Assembly: GCF_040939455.1 (NCBI RefSeq)
Contig: NC_134119.1
Span: 71,317,381-71,381,380, forward strand
From: Microcebus murinus
Lineage: Eukaryota; Chordata; Mammalia; Primates; Cheirogaleidae
Length of the DNA: 64,000 nucleotides
Direction: 5' to 3'
Part shown: piece by piece, positions 1 through 16,919 of the stretch
Position numbering within the stretch: position 1 is the stretch's first letter
How the letters are laid out: every line of letters begins with the position of its first letter
Notes under the pieces: model-generated
What the model saw: only the letters and a program-made list of their open reading frames with translations
Databases searched by the model: none
Told to the model about the DNA's origin: nothing
Position numbers and translations under genes: made by a program

Positions 1-143
1 CCAGGACGATGGTAACTTTTGTTTCTTTTCAACTTAAAGACACCATCATACTTCATTATTGAGGAATGAAACATGAGTTCATTTCTGGAAGAAGAAATTG
101 TTCTTATGAGAAAGTCTCCCCTAATATAGAATTTATGATTTTA

Positions 144-450
144 GGCAGGGCACGATGGTTCATGCCTATAATCCCAGTACTTTTGGAGTACTGAGGCAGT
201 AGGATTGCTTGAGGCCAGAAGTTTGAGACCAGCCTGGGTAACATAGCAAGACCACATCTCTAGAAAAACAATAAGAAAAAATTAGGCGTGGTGGCATACA
301 CTTGTAGTCCCAGCTACTCCAGAGGTTGAGGCAAGAGGATTGCCTGAGCTCAGGAGTTGGAGGCTGCAGTGAACTATGATCATTGATCATTGCAGCACTG
401 CACTAAAGCTGGGGTGACAGAGTGAGACACTGTTTCTAGAAGAAAAAAAA
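144..450 (+). mobile_element. Alu dimer, old and diverged
   Basis: Begins with a ggcagggcacgatggttc head (degenerate ggccgggcgcggtggctc), has the mid-element 'gtagtcccagctactcc' and ends in 'gggtgacagagtgagacactg' plus an A-rich tail. It lacks the lemur-type spacer and is heavily mutated, so it is an older AluJ-like copy. The 74-codon antisense ORF over it is an Alu artefact. Confidence 0.9.
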
Positions 451-1070
451 TTATTTCCTATTCTTAGTAGCTACAATTCTACTTTTTTGAGGTCAATGCC
501 ACTTGCACCTTCTTGATACTTGTGAGCTTTTTTCCTTCTTTTACTTACTTTCTCTTTTGCCTATTTGGATGACTCTATTTGTTATTCCAGGCCAGTGGCT
601 AGTGGACATCTCTGTTTTGGTCTTCATGTCCCCCAACATTCAGCCCCTTTGTGCTCATGTACAGAAATCCTTGGCCCTCTCAGTTTTGTTTTACTTGCTA
701 GACAAGCAAAACACTTTTCTTAATTTGGCTGTTTCTTATAGGAAATACAATCATCCCTTCCATCATCTTTTAGTATTTAGGGGACTAATAATTTCACATG
801 TCTTGCTAGGAATGTATGATTCTATATAGAACAGGACAGTTAGTACCTAAAAATCATAAATCCTATAAGAGATCTAACATGAACGTTACGTACATATTTA
901 TACAAAGATTACTCAAACTGTTTAGTTCCATCAATGGAAAATTTCATGAAATTTTGGAAATAGTATAATGGAAAATTTTTGAGTTTAAGCATTCAGAGAA
1001 AGTCTCTAACTTGGAAGTTTTTTTGGGGAAATATATTAATATATTGCTTTGGCAAGTTATATGTAATGTA
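451..1070. other. Intergenic stretch, nothing identified
   Basis: AT-rich sequence with no recognisable repeat or gene. A 108-codon open frame at 503-829 (+) has hydrophobic low-complexity content, no flanking splice or start context, and no family resemblance I can name. Confidence 0.5.
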
Positions 1071-1770
1071 AGATTAGCCATTTCACCCATCTTCAAGTTT
1101 ACAATTCAGTAGTATATAAATTCACAATATTTTGCATTCATCATTATTTCCAAAAGTTTTTATCCACTCAAACAGAAATTGTATACACATTAAGCAGTAA
1201 CTTTCTATGCCCCTCTCCATCCCAACCCTTGGTAATCGGTAATCTACTTTCTGAGTCTATGAATTTGCCTATTCTAGATATTTCATATAAGTGGAATCAT
1301 ACAGTATTTTTTCTTTTGCATCTGGCCCATACCACTTAGCATAATGTTTTCAAGTTTCATCCATATTGTGGCATATATCAGAATTTCATTCCTTTTATGG
1401 CTGAATACTATTCCCTTCTATGGATATATTGAACATTTTTTATTCATTCATCTGCCCATGGACACTTGAGTTGTTGCCACCTTTCGGCTACTGTAATAAT
1501 GGTGCTATGAACATTGGCTTACAAGTATCTGAGTCCCTGCTTTCAATTCTTTAAGGTATATACCCAGGAGAATTGCTGGGTTAGATGGCAATTCTATTAA
1601 TTTTTTGAGGAACTTCTAAACTGTTTTTCATAGCAGCTACACCATATTACATTCCTGTCAACAATATATAAGGGTTCCAATTTCTCCACACCCTCCTCAA
1701 TACATGTTATTTTCCATTTAAATAAAATTATAGCCATTTTAGTACATGTAAAGTTATAATTCATTGTAAT
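1071..1770 (-). mobile_element. Ancient L1 3' end (L1M-like), antisense
   Basis: Reads in antisense as the familiar L1 ORF2 terminus and 3' UTR: 'ccatattgtggcatatatcagaatttc', 'gctgaatactattcc', 'ttcatctgcccatggacacttg', 'ggtatatacccagga'. Very diverged. The same relic resumes after the Alu at about 2070-2165. Confidence 0.75.
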
Positions 1771-2069
1771 TCTTTTTTTTTTTTTTTTTTGAGACAGTCT
1801 CACTCTGTTACCCAGGCTCAAGTGCAGTGGTGCAATGTAGCTCACTGCAATCTCCAATTCCTGAGCTCAAAGGATCTTCGTGCCTCAGCCTCCTGAGTAT
1901 CTGGGACTACAGCCACAGGCTACCACACCTGGCTAATTTTTTCTATTTTTTGTAGAGACAGGGGCTTGCTCTTGCTTAGGCTGGTCTTGACCTCCTGACC
2001 TCAAGCGATCCTCCAGCCTCAGCCACCCAGAGTGCTAGGTTTACAGGCTTGAGCCACCGTGCCCAGCCT
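1771..2069 (-). mobile_element. Alu, antisense, inserted in the L1 relic
   Basis: T-tract at the left, then 'gagacagtctcactctg', ending 'gagccaccgtgcccagcc'. It is flanked by 'tcattgtaatt' at 1751 and 2072, a clear target-site duplication, and so splits the older L1 relic. Confidence 0.9.
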
Positions 2070-2182
2070 CTCATTGTAATTTTGATTTGAATATCCCTAA
2101 CACTTAATCATATTGACATCTTCATAATTTACTCCTGCTGTTTTTGATGTTCCCTTTACACATTTATTTTCCTCTATCCTAA

Positions 2183-2547
<365 letters not shown>

Positions 2548-2556
2548 TGATACCCA

Positions 2557-2560
<4 letters not shown>

Positions 2561-2587
<27 letters not shown>

Positions 2588-2905
2588 GAGACAGAGTCTC
2601 GCTTTGTTGCCCAGGCTAGAGTGAGTGCGGTGGCGTCAGCCTAGCTCACAGCAACCTCACACTCCTGGGCTCGAGCGATCCTTCTGCCTCAGCCTCCCGA
2701 GTAGCTGGGACTACAGGCATGCGCCACCATGCCCGGCTAATTTTTTTATATACATATCAGTTGGCCAATTAATTTCTTTCTATTTATAGTAGAGACGGGG
2801 TCTCGCTCTTGCTCAGGCTGGTTTTGAACTCCTGACCTTGAGCAATCCGCCTGCCTCGGCCTCCCCGAGAGCTAGGATTACAGGCGTGAGCCACCGCGCC
2901 CGGCC
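2561..2905 (-). mobile_element. Lemur-type Alu, antisense (second of a stacked pair)
   Basis: T-tract at 2561-2587 followed by 'gagacagagtctcgc', with the spacer 'atatcagttggccaattaat' and the end 'gagccaccgcgcccggcc'. It is closer to consensus than its left neighbour, hence younger. The same 13-bp duplication tgatacccactct lies on both sides (2548-2560 and 2907-2919). Confidence 0.95.
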
Positions 2906-2919
2906 CTGATACCCACTCT

Positions 2920-3858
2920 TAAAGGGAAAACTCTCCTGTCTCTATAACCTTCCTAAAGCTCTTTTGCATTGCCCTTCTTTCCAGGGCTCCTTTTCTCTGC
3001 TGTTCCTCCCAGTCAGGCTTGCAGCCCAGATGTTAAAGCCCTTCCCGTATAGTCTCTTGTCCATTCTTCAGATGAAGTCAGGGAAATCCACTTTCTTGCA
3101 GTGAGCAAACTCCATAAAGCAAAATAAATCTCCAACATGAAATGGACACATCCTATTTGAAGTAGAGTTAATATATGTGACTTGAGCCTGTCATTTTGCG
3201 ATTTTTGTCCTTACTTACTCAGCTCACAAAATAATTGTCCTAACTCAAGGAAGTCTCTTTTCTAGTAGAGGTTTCTCCTGCTTCAAGTAAGATTTTCTTC
3301 CTACATTTAAACACGTTTGAGGTTTCACCTTGTCCTCTGTGGATTTCAATTTCCTCATGGCTCAGATCTGTGGAGGCTGCTGGAATTCTTGTGTCTGCCA
3401 GAAACTGGGGCATGCATAGAGAAGTAGCCTCAGAAATGTGCATGGGGGTCACCAGGCTGTTTGTTGGAAAACTGAGCTATGCCCATGCAGAGTGAGATTC
3501 CTCAAGGGCCAGCAGCGAAGAGCTGCAGGGCTGAGAACTCTCTGGAGTTTGCATGGGCTACACAGTCTGTGTGATATCAGATTCCTGAGGGACCAGAGGG
3601 GAGACACCTCCTTGGACAGTCTGGGCTGTCTGTGGACACCGCAGAAAGGGTCCTTCTTAGCAGTAAAGCCATCGCCTGCTATGCATGCTCTATCCCGAGA
3701 TGGGCAGTGGCAGCAGATTGTGGGGTCAGAAGGAATTGTGGGCAGCGATGACCCCAGCTGCCTGCATTCAAGCTGCCACCACACCATGTTATCCTATAAG
3801 GACTTCTTCAAAGAGTTTTCAACTTACTTTCCTCCCTTATTAACTCTAGATCTCTTGC
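2920..3858. other. Unassigned stretch upstream of gene A
   Basis: No repeat recognised. Overlapping open frames on both strands at 3240-3893 (70, 112 and 151 codons) lack start context, known domains or splice support, and I do not call a gene. The moderate GC could reflect an old exon or regulatory sequence, but nothing specific shows this. Confidence 0.45.
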
Positions 3859-3860
3859 TA

Positions 3861-4308
3861 CCGTGTTTCCCCAAAAATAAGACCTACCCATAAAATAAGC
3901 CCTAGCAGGATTTCTAAGCATTTGCACAATATAAGCCCCACCCCGAAAATAAGCCCTAGTGATGGACGTGGCCACGCAGGCATCTGCACACCCCATACCT
4001 GTCGACCCCCAGCAGGGAAAAAAGATGAGCGGCCCTTCTCATCTGCCCCGTGAGAGCTCTGTGGCTCCACAGGAGAGACCGGGGCCGATGGTTCTAAAGG
4101 AAACAGAGTCACAAGAAATTCAGGATGGAATTTAGGGTTTGGAGAGTGATGATGATGTTCCAGAAGAAGGCGACTTAACTATATTTGAATAAATGTAGAT
4201 TGTTGTACTGTACTTAAAAAAAAAAATAGCATATCCCTTGAAAATAAGCCCTAGGGTGTCTTCTGGAGGAAAAATATAAGACCGTGTCTTATTTTCGGGG
4301 AAACACGG
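3861..4308 (+). mobile_element. Nonautonomous TA-flanked DNA transposon (Tc1/mariner-like MITE)
   Basis: The 448-bp element has terminal inverted repeats: ccgtgtttccccaaaaataa on the left, with its inverse (cttattttcggggaaacacgg) on the right. It is flanked on both sides by TA (3859-3860 and 4309-4310), the target duplication typical of Tc1/mariner elements. Subterminal copies of 'ataagccctag' recur near both ends. Near the right end an acidic reading frame (about 4130-4191, ending DDDVPEEGDLTIFE then stop) looks like the last codons of a transposase. This suggests internal deletion of a longer autonomous parent. Repeat-family name not assigned. Confidence 0.8.
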
Positions 4309-5285
4309 TAGTGTTTATGCCAGAGGATTCACCAGGGCTTTGGGCTGCTTTCCCGGACAGCTAGCTTTCTGGAGGAAGGTGGGCGCGAGGCCACGCCGGC
4401 CTTTCTGGCCCTCCGCGGGGCCTGGCTCTGAAGGACTGAGGCCCAGGACGCACGTCTGGCCGGTCCACGCGCGCCCCACGTGGGACTGGGGTTTCAATCC
4501 GGCTCTCCCTGTTCCCCGCGGGAATCTGGCTGGTTCTTTCCCTCGCTGATCCGCGTGCTTCCAGGCCGCGGGAGCACAGCGCCTGCCCGACACGGTGTGG
4601 GCGGGATCTGCGCCTGCGGCGCCGGGGCTGGGGGGGCTCAGGAGCACGGCGGGAGCGCATCGGCACCTCCGCGGGCGCCTGAGGACTCTCCTCCCCGGGC
4701 CAAGTCCCGCGCCGCCCCGCCGATGGGGCCCGACTCCCACGCGCGGCCCCGCGGCGCAGCCCGGCTCTGCGCCGTCTCGGCCCCGGCTCTCCCCGCGGGC
4801 TCGCCGCCCCGGAGGCCCGCACAGCCCCGGCGCCAAGCCCGCGCCCGCCGCCCTCGGGGCTGAGTCCCAGCCCGCGCGAGCGACCCCGGGGAGGCGCGGG
4901 GACACGGCGCGACGGCTGCGAGCCCGACCCGGGTCTCCGGGGGCCGGTTCTCGGCCCGGGCGTCGGGGCTCGGGAGCGGCCCCCGGGGGAGGACGCGTGC
5001 AGGGCGGTCCCAGTCCCTGTCCGGGACTGTCCCCGTCGCCACGACGGCCCGGCCGGCGCCCACCGGGGGAGGGGCCTGTAGGGTGGCGTGTCCTCGCGGG
5101 TCCAAAGCCTTCGGGGCGGCCGCGTGACTTCCGGGGGCATCTGCGCGGCGTCCCGCGGACCGCCACTGCGGCGGCCGGCTGCAGGCAAGCCTCCCGGAAC
5201 CTGCCCTCCGCGGAGCAGCCAAGCCCGCGCCGCTCCCGCGCCCCCGCGGGCTTTGTTCCGTCCTTTCCCGCCGCGGCCGACGGGG

Positions 5286-5310
5286 AACTACAGTACCCAG
5301 AAGACTCTGC
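5286..5310 (+). promoter_or_regulatory. ZNF143/SBF-like promoter motif of gene A
   Basis: The core aactacagtacccagaag, followed by gactctgc, resembles the ACTACAnnTCCCA-type site bound by ZNF143, common in KRAB-ZNF promoters. It lies about 250 bp upstream of the ATG. The paralogous promoter has the equivalent site at 21422-21446. Confidence 0.6.
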
Positions 5311-5543
5311 CCGCGGCCCCGGCGCCGCGCCAATGACCGCGCGGAGAAGGGTCGTGCCTGCGCTCGGCGCTGGGGTCGCGGTCATTGCAGCCCCCGCGGG
5401 CCGAGGCGCCGGAGCTCGCGGCGCTGCGCCTGGCCGGGGCGCGAGGCCGGGGCGCGAGGCCGAGCCCCTACTGCGCGGTGGCGGCGGCGCCGGGTCCCCG
5501 CGAGGGCGGCCGCAGCTTCTGACGCAGACCCGCGCACGGACCG

Positions 5544-11588
<6,045 letters not shown>

Positions 11589-11690
11589 AGGGTTCATCAG
11601 CACAGCAAATGTAGAAAAGCCTTTAACTCAAGGGCTAACATTGTTTAGCTCCTGAAACTCCACAATTGCAAAAGGCTTTAGACCTGCAGG
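11589..11690 (+). pseudogene. Relic zinc fingers beyond the gene A stop
   Basis: After the TAG, the sequence still reads as eroded finger codons: HSKCRKAFNSRANIV, a stop, then LHNCKRL. An ancestral array therefore extended at least one to two fingers further, and this part is now 3'UTR. Confidence 0.65.
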
Positions 11691-12232
11691 GAACGTGCTG
11701 TCTCTTCAGTATTACAGCACTTAGAGAGCCTTTGTGTGGGAGCCAGCTGCCTGAAGTTGAACCACATATTTCCAAGCCTTCATAGGGGTGAGGTTCCCCA
11801 TGAAGTTCAGGCATGTCTCGTGAGGCTTACAGGAGCTGTTCTGCTTATTCTAACTGCCTGAGGGAGGCCCTTGCCACAGTTAAATCACTGCCAGTTTCTC
11901 TGGTAGAAGCCATCTCCCTCTACCGCCTTGCACGGTGGGCATGGGTCACCCTGACATGCTAAGGCACAACAAGCTTCTGTGCTCATTCCCCAGAGGAGAT
12001 CTGGAACAGTCTGAACCTTTAGGGGAAATTCATTCTTTTTTCAGGCTGATTAAAGCATACATCTGACCTAGTTTTAGCCAGTTGGATACAGCTTGGGTTC
12101 TGCTAGAGGGTAATGTGGAAGCCTTCCCTTCTTCATGGAAATTCTTGGTCTCACATGACATTTGGTTATTTTTCCAGCCTTTGAGTCACCACCTGGTAAC
12201 TAGCTGCTTCACATTGCTCTGGTTTGTGTGCT

Positions 12233-12238
12233 AATAAA
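12233..12238 (+). terminator. Polyadenylation signal, gene A
   Basis: AATAAA in 'gtgctaataaaggcc', about 645 bp after the stop. The paralogue has a matching 'caacaataaagggcc' at the equivalent place (29516-29521), which supports use. Confidence 0.6.
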
Positions 12239-12239
12239 G

Positions 12240-13180
12240 GCCTTATTGTTAAATCTACCTGTAATCTTAGGGGGTTGTTTACTGTGTGGAGTGGGTGGGA
12301 AAGAGGTTCTGTATGAAGGCGTGGACAGCTTTTGTGGGCATCTCAACTTTGTGAGCCTCTGTAGGAAAAGTAAAATGATGGTAGTTCTTGTTCTGGTTGT
12401 AGTCAAATTTGTTTTGCTGCCCAAGATCTCCTAGGACAAAATGCAAGGATTCTGTTGGCCTAATTTGTGGCTTGGAACCTCATAATTTCTGTGAGACTAG
12501 AGGTCATCCTAGGAGAAGTCAGTTATGACAAGTTCTTGTGCACATGAGAGTTGGATGACATTGTTTCATTGTTCCCAGAGGATGTCATATAATGCTCAAC
12601 ACTGTTGAAAAGCTTTTCACGAGGTTATTCAAGGAGACGTGCCCTGATGTCAATCATTCTGTAGGCTGATGTCACTCAGAAGACAATGAGAGTCAGGTAT
12701 GAACCATATTTGGTACAAACACTGGGTGTGCAGGAGCCTGCAGCAAACCAGATGGAATGTGCGTCTCATAAAAGTGCATTCACAAATCTTCAGTGACTGG
12801 CTGTGAGCAGTCACAGGATCTAGAAATCTTATGTCTAGTAGCCAAGGCCATTGTCAGCTAAAATAATCTAAAGGTTTTGTGGATTCTTGACTTTCTGGGT
12901 TGTTCACTTCAAGTCCGTTGCTGTGGAGGCAGGAAAATGAGGACAGAGACAATGGAGATTCTATAGGTTAGGAATATAGCTTGTGTGATTCCGCCAGTGT
13001 GGCTGTTGTCTCAAAGTGCAGCAGCCTTCATTGCCAGTATTTTCTGCACTGATGGATGCAGGGTTGCCCTTCTCTAGAAAAGAGGAAAGAGATAAGGCAA
13101 TCAACATGGGATTGCCAAGGCTTCTGGTTTCCCAAAAGTGGGAGATCAGATATTTTGAACTATGTTTTACAAACATTCTT
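12240..13180. other. 3' flank of gene A, shared with gene B
   Basis: No gene or young repeat seen. Several blocks, for example around 12780-12900 ('cttcagtgactggctgtgagcagtcacaggatc'), have diverged equivalents at 30060-30250 downstream of gene B. It is part of the segmental duplication. Confidence 0.5.
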
Positions 13181-13960
13181 GATATTTAAATCACATGCAA
13201 TAGTTTGTATGTGTTTATGGTATATAAGAGTTTTGTCATTTAAGCTCATGAAATCATCATAATGATCATAAACATACCCGTGATTCACCTTGTGCCCAGA
13301 CTGCAAGCATCCAATGATTTACTTTCATTTAGAAGAGAATAATTTGTGTTTTTCTAGGATTTTATGTGAATGGAATCATAGAATGTTTACTCCTTTTTTA
13401 TCCTGTTTTTTAACACTGCATAATTATTTTGAGATTCATAAATATTGCTTAGGTGAATAGTTCATTCTTTTTATTGCTGAGTAATATTCTATTCTGTGGC
13501 TATCTCATGATTGTTTATCTGTTTATTTCTTGATTGGCAGTTGGGTTGTTTCCAGTTTTGGGCTGTTACAAATAATGCCACTATGAACATAGGCATAGAA
13601 TTCCTAATATGCAGATATACTGTTTTATTTCTCCTGTGCCAATACTACAGTATATGTGAACTGCCAAGCTGTGGTCTAAACTGTACCCATTTGCATTCCC
13701 ACCAACAGTATGTGAGCCTTCTTGTTTCTCTATATTCTTGGCAATACTTGGTATTGTCAGTCTTTTTAATTTTAGTTGTTTTAGTAGCTTTATAATGGTA
13801 TCTCCCTGTGATTTTGATTACATTTTTCTGATATGTTGTTGAACATTTTTTCATGTGTTTACTTGCTACCTGTATATCTTCTTTGAAAAAATGTTAATGT
13901 CTGTTGCCTATTTTTAAGTGGATATGGGTGATATTTCATTTTTCATTAATAAATACAAAG
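13180..13960 (-). mobile_element. Ancient L1 3' end, antisense
   Basis: Antisense L1 ORF2 end landmarks: 'gctgagtaatattctattctgtgg', 'gggttgtttccagttttgggctgt', 'cattcccaccaacagtatgtgag', 'ttctttgaaaaaatgttaatgtctg'. A diverged counterpart lies downstream of gene B near 30680-31150, so the L1 predates the duplication. Confidence 0.8.
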
Positions 13961-14040
13961 ACAAGCATAACAAAGACATGTTGGAATTTATTCTTCAGTA
14001 ATGTGATGTACTTCTTTGCTAAATGGAAAAATTGTTTTTA

Positions 14041-14192
14041 AAAACTGGGATATTTTTAAATCCCAGTTTTTTAAAAATTATTATTTTTAAATAATTATTT
14101 TTAAATCCCAGTTATTTTTAAATAAATATAAAAATAATTATATTTTTATATAAAATATAAAAATATAAAAATAATTATTTTTAAATCCCAGT
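14041..14192. repeat. AT-rich repeat with self-complementary units
   Basis: Repeated 'atttttaaatcccag' (three times) plus one opposite-facing 'actgggatatttttaaat' and runs of 'aaatataaaa'. The left part can fold as a hairpin (ctgggatatttttaaatcccag read as two halves). Confidence 0.7.
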
Positions 14193-14499
14193 GTAACAGC
14201 CACAGCCACTATGTATTTTAAGTGTTATCTTCATTATTTAACATATTTTCCATCACCTTCTTAGGTCTAATAATTCAATAAAGTAAGTAAGCCTAGTTTT
14301 TAGTATTTGTAAATTTCCTTGTAAAATACTCCCACCATAGCCATTTCCAAGTTGTCAAAATGATGTCATTGAACGTGAGTTGGGAAGAGATGAGCAGCAG
14401 CTCACCATTGTATTTTCACCATACTGATACCATAGCCACAAATAACTCAAGAATGGATATGTAGGAAAACAGCTTGCTGCATGGTAAGAGTAATGCCTA

Positions 14500-14820
14500 T
14501 TTTTTTGAGACAGAGTCTCACTCTGTGTCCCGGGCTAGAGTGCCGTGGTGTCAGCCTAGCTCACTACAACCTCAAACTTGTGGGCTCAAGCGACCCTTCT
14601 GCCTCAGCCTCCTGAGTAGGTGGGACTACAAGCATGTGCCACCATGCCCAGCTAATTTTTTCTATATATTTTTAGTTGGCCAATGAATTTCTTTCTATTT
14701 TTGGTAGAGATGGGGTCTCGCTCTTGCTCTGACTGGTTTCGAACTCCTGATCTTGAGCAATCCTCCCACCTTGGCCACCCAGAGTGGTAGGATTACAGGC
14801 GTGAGCCACTGCGCCTGGCC
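14500..14820 (-). mobile_element. Lemur-type Alu, antisense
   Basis: 'ttttttgagacagagtctc' on the left, the spacer 'tttttagttggccaatgaat', and the end 'gagccactgcgcctggcc'. Flanked by 'agtaatgcc' (14488 and 14822). Confidence 0.93.
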
Positions 14821-15662
14821 AAGTAATGCCATCTTTAACCAAATAACCCATGTTCTGCACCAACGTCCTTATAAACAATGCCTGTAGCATAGATAACCCG
14901 TCCCTCCTAAAGATGCTTATCTAACCTCTCCAATGGTCATGAGTCATGGCAAGAAAATCTGAAGATGTGAGTGTTGCACGTTTTACCCTGAAAGCTTGGT
15001 ATATAAAGGATACTTCCTGGAGGATGAGTGCAGGAATCCATCATCTTGTGGCTGCAGAAGACATGGCTTCTGTTTGTAAGTCTATTAAATGTTTCTGAGA
15101 AACTGGATTTGTCAGCCTCTTTCTATGACCTCTCACCTCCCTTGGCCTTTGGGGATAAGTTTGCATATAGCTCCATCACAGAACAATATATATGTAAGAG
15201 TAAAACAGTCAAATAATGAAGAAGTGACAACTTTTGAATATTATCTGTGCTTTTTAAAGTAGCTTAAGTGAAGTAGTGCCTTACGATAAATTGTGCATAT
15301 TTAAAACATACAGTTTCTATTTTGATATATACTTAAATCCCTGAATCAAAAGTTTCCTCCTGCCCTTTACAATCCATCCCTCTGAACATGAAATGGATAC
15401 AAGATACAAAGACATATTCTGTCCCTTCAAACGGATGTTTTCAAGTATGTACACACATGGGAAGGACTGTGTTAGTAAGCCCAGTGAACCCTTCCTCAAT
15501 CTTCCATCGTTGTTGATCATTTCATGCCTGTTCTTATTTCAGTTATTCCCATACACATTTCTGGATTGTTTTATTTACAATTTGCACATTTTGTCATTCA
15601 ATGCTGCATCTCTTTCTAATATAAGAGCTCTCTTACATAGTCTTTTTTTTTTTTTTTTTTAC

Positions 15663-15766
15663 GTCAGACGGGTAATGTGCCGATGTCGTAACAAGGTTTG
15701 AGGGAGGCACATCTCACGCATGCGCGTGAAAACCCAATCATCACGCTTATGAACTACAAAAGGATC
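15663..15766 (-). pseudogene. SNORD13: SNORD13 (U13 snoRNA) retrocopy, 3' half of a chimera with Alu
   Basis: The reverse complement begins gatccttttgtagttcat and ends cacattacccgtctgacg, matching the U13 snoRNA as I know it over essentially its whole ~104 nt. A C-box-like GTGATGAT follows near the start and a CTGA D-box lies at the end. U13 is a C/D-box RNA involved in 18S rRNA processing and acetylation. This copy has an adenylate tail (T-run 15642-15660 on the plus strand) and several substitutions, so it is a retrocopy rather than the functional gene. Its 5' end abuts the poly-A of an Alu, and one target-site duplication encloses both. Confidence 0.88.
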
Positions 15767-16098
15767 TTTTTTTTTTTTTTTTTTTTGAGACAGAGTCTTG
15801 CTTGTTGCCCAGGCTACAGTGAGTGCTGTGGCGTCAGCCTAGCTCACATCAACCTCAAACTCCTGGGCTCCAGTAATCCTTCTGCCTCAGCCTCCCGAGT
15901 AGCTGGGACTACAGGCATGTGCCACCATGCCCGGCTAATTTTATATATATATATATACCAATTAATTTCTTTCTATTTATAGTAGAGACGGGGTCTCGCT
16001 CTTGCTCAGGCTGGTTTCGAACTCCTGACCTTGAGCAATCCGCCCGCCTCGGCCTCCCAGAGAGCTAGGATTACAGGCGTGAGCCACCGCGCCCGGCC
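15767..16098 (-). mobile_element. Lemur-type Alu, 5' part of the SNORD13 chimera
   Basis: T-tract 15767-15786, 'gagacagagtcttgc', the spacer ending 'accaattaatttctttc', and the terminus 'gagccaccgcgcccggcc'. No target duplication separates it from the SNORD13 copy. Instead 'catagtctt' lies left of the whole unit (about 15637) and right of the Alu (16100). Confidence 0.93.
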
Positions 16099-16429
16099 CC
16101 ATAGTCTTTATAACTTTATCAAACAAAATATTTAAGGCATCATAAAATATATTGTCAATGCTCAGTTTTCTCAATTGTCTTCACAATCTCTTTGTTCTTT
16201 AAGACATTCGTTGCAATCAGATTTATATGTTATTTTCTAATCAAAGTGGTTGAAAGATATTTAAAGTGAAGAGGAAATTATCCATTTTTATACTCCCTGA
16301 GTATTCTCTGGCTTCAGAAGCCAAGTGAAGAGTTCAAAAACAGAAACAAGTTCAGAATGTTTGGAGTAGAGTGGGTAGTGGGGCAAATGGCAAGGAATGA
16401 AACAGGGAATATAGGCTCCTTGGAGCAAG

Positions 16430-16915
16430 TGTTATGAAATTCCAAAATTTCACATTTTCTGATGCCTCAACATTCCCATAAACAGGCTGTAAGCACTATG
16501 CCCTGGTGACCAGATACACCAGTGTGATAAAGCTGCTTTCTGCCACAACTTCCCCTTCTTGCCATCCCCTTACTGTGACCTGGTGACATTCAAACACACC
16601 AGTAAAATACCCCCACCCCTTTTGCTTGTATACTCCACATTGGCCAGCAATAGAGGCACTTGCCAATGGGTCCACCTACTATTTAGGCTTCAATCCACTT
16701 AAGTCTGCTCCATGGAAGCTCCAATCATAGGGTCCCCTCTGTGGTGTGCTGTGCCTCCTTTTTCTAGGACTTGTGAGCACAATAAATCCTTTAATTTTAT
16801 ATCCTTCTCTGAGTCTAATTTCTGAAGCTATGCTGCAATGATCCTTAATCCACAAAAGGCGTTTACTTTCCCATTTACAAAACAGTGCAAATATTGGTGG
16901 ATTCAACCATGATCC
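16430..16915 (+). mobile_element. LTR-like fragment, old
   Basis: A CT-rich region, then 'ggacttgtgagcacaataaatcctttaattt' with AATAAA at 16781-16786 and a TC-rich stretch after it. This layout resembles the U3-R-U5 of an ERVL or ERV1 LTR. Ends are not defined and no TG/CA termini were proven. Confidence 0.4.
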
Positions 16916-16919
16916 AAGG

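Noticed and set aside
503..829. 108-codon plus-strand frame
   Set aside because: No domain, no promoter or splice context, low-complexity hydrophobic composition.
3438..3893. 151-codon plus and 112-codon minus frames
   Set aside because: Mutually antisense, no recognisable domain, and the plus frame runs into the MITE.
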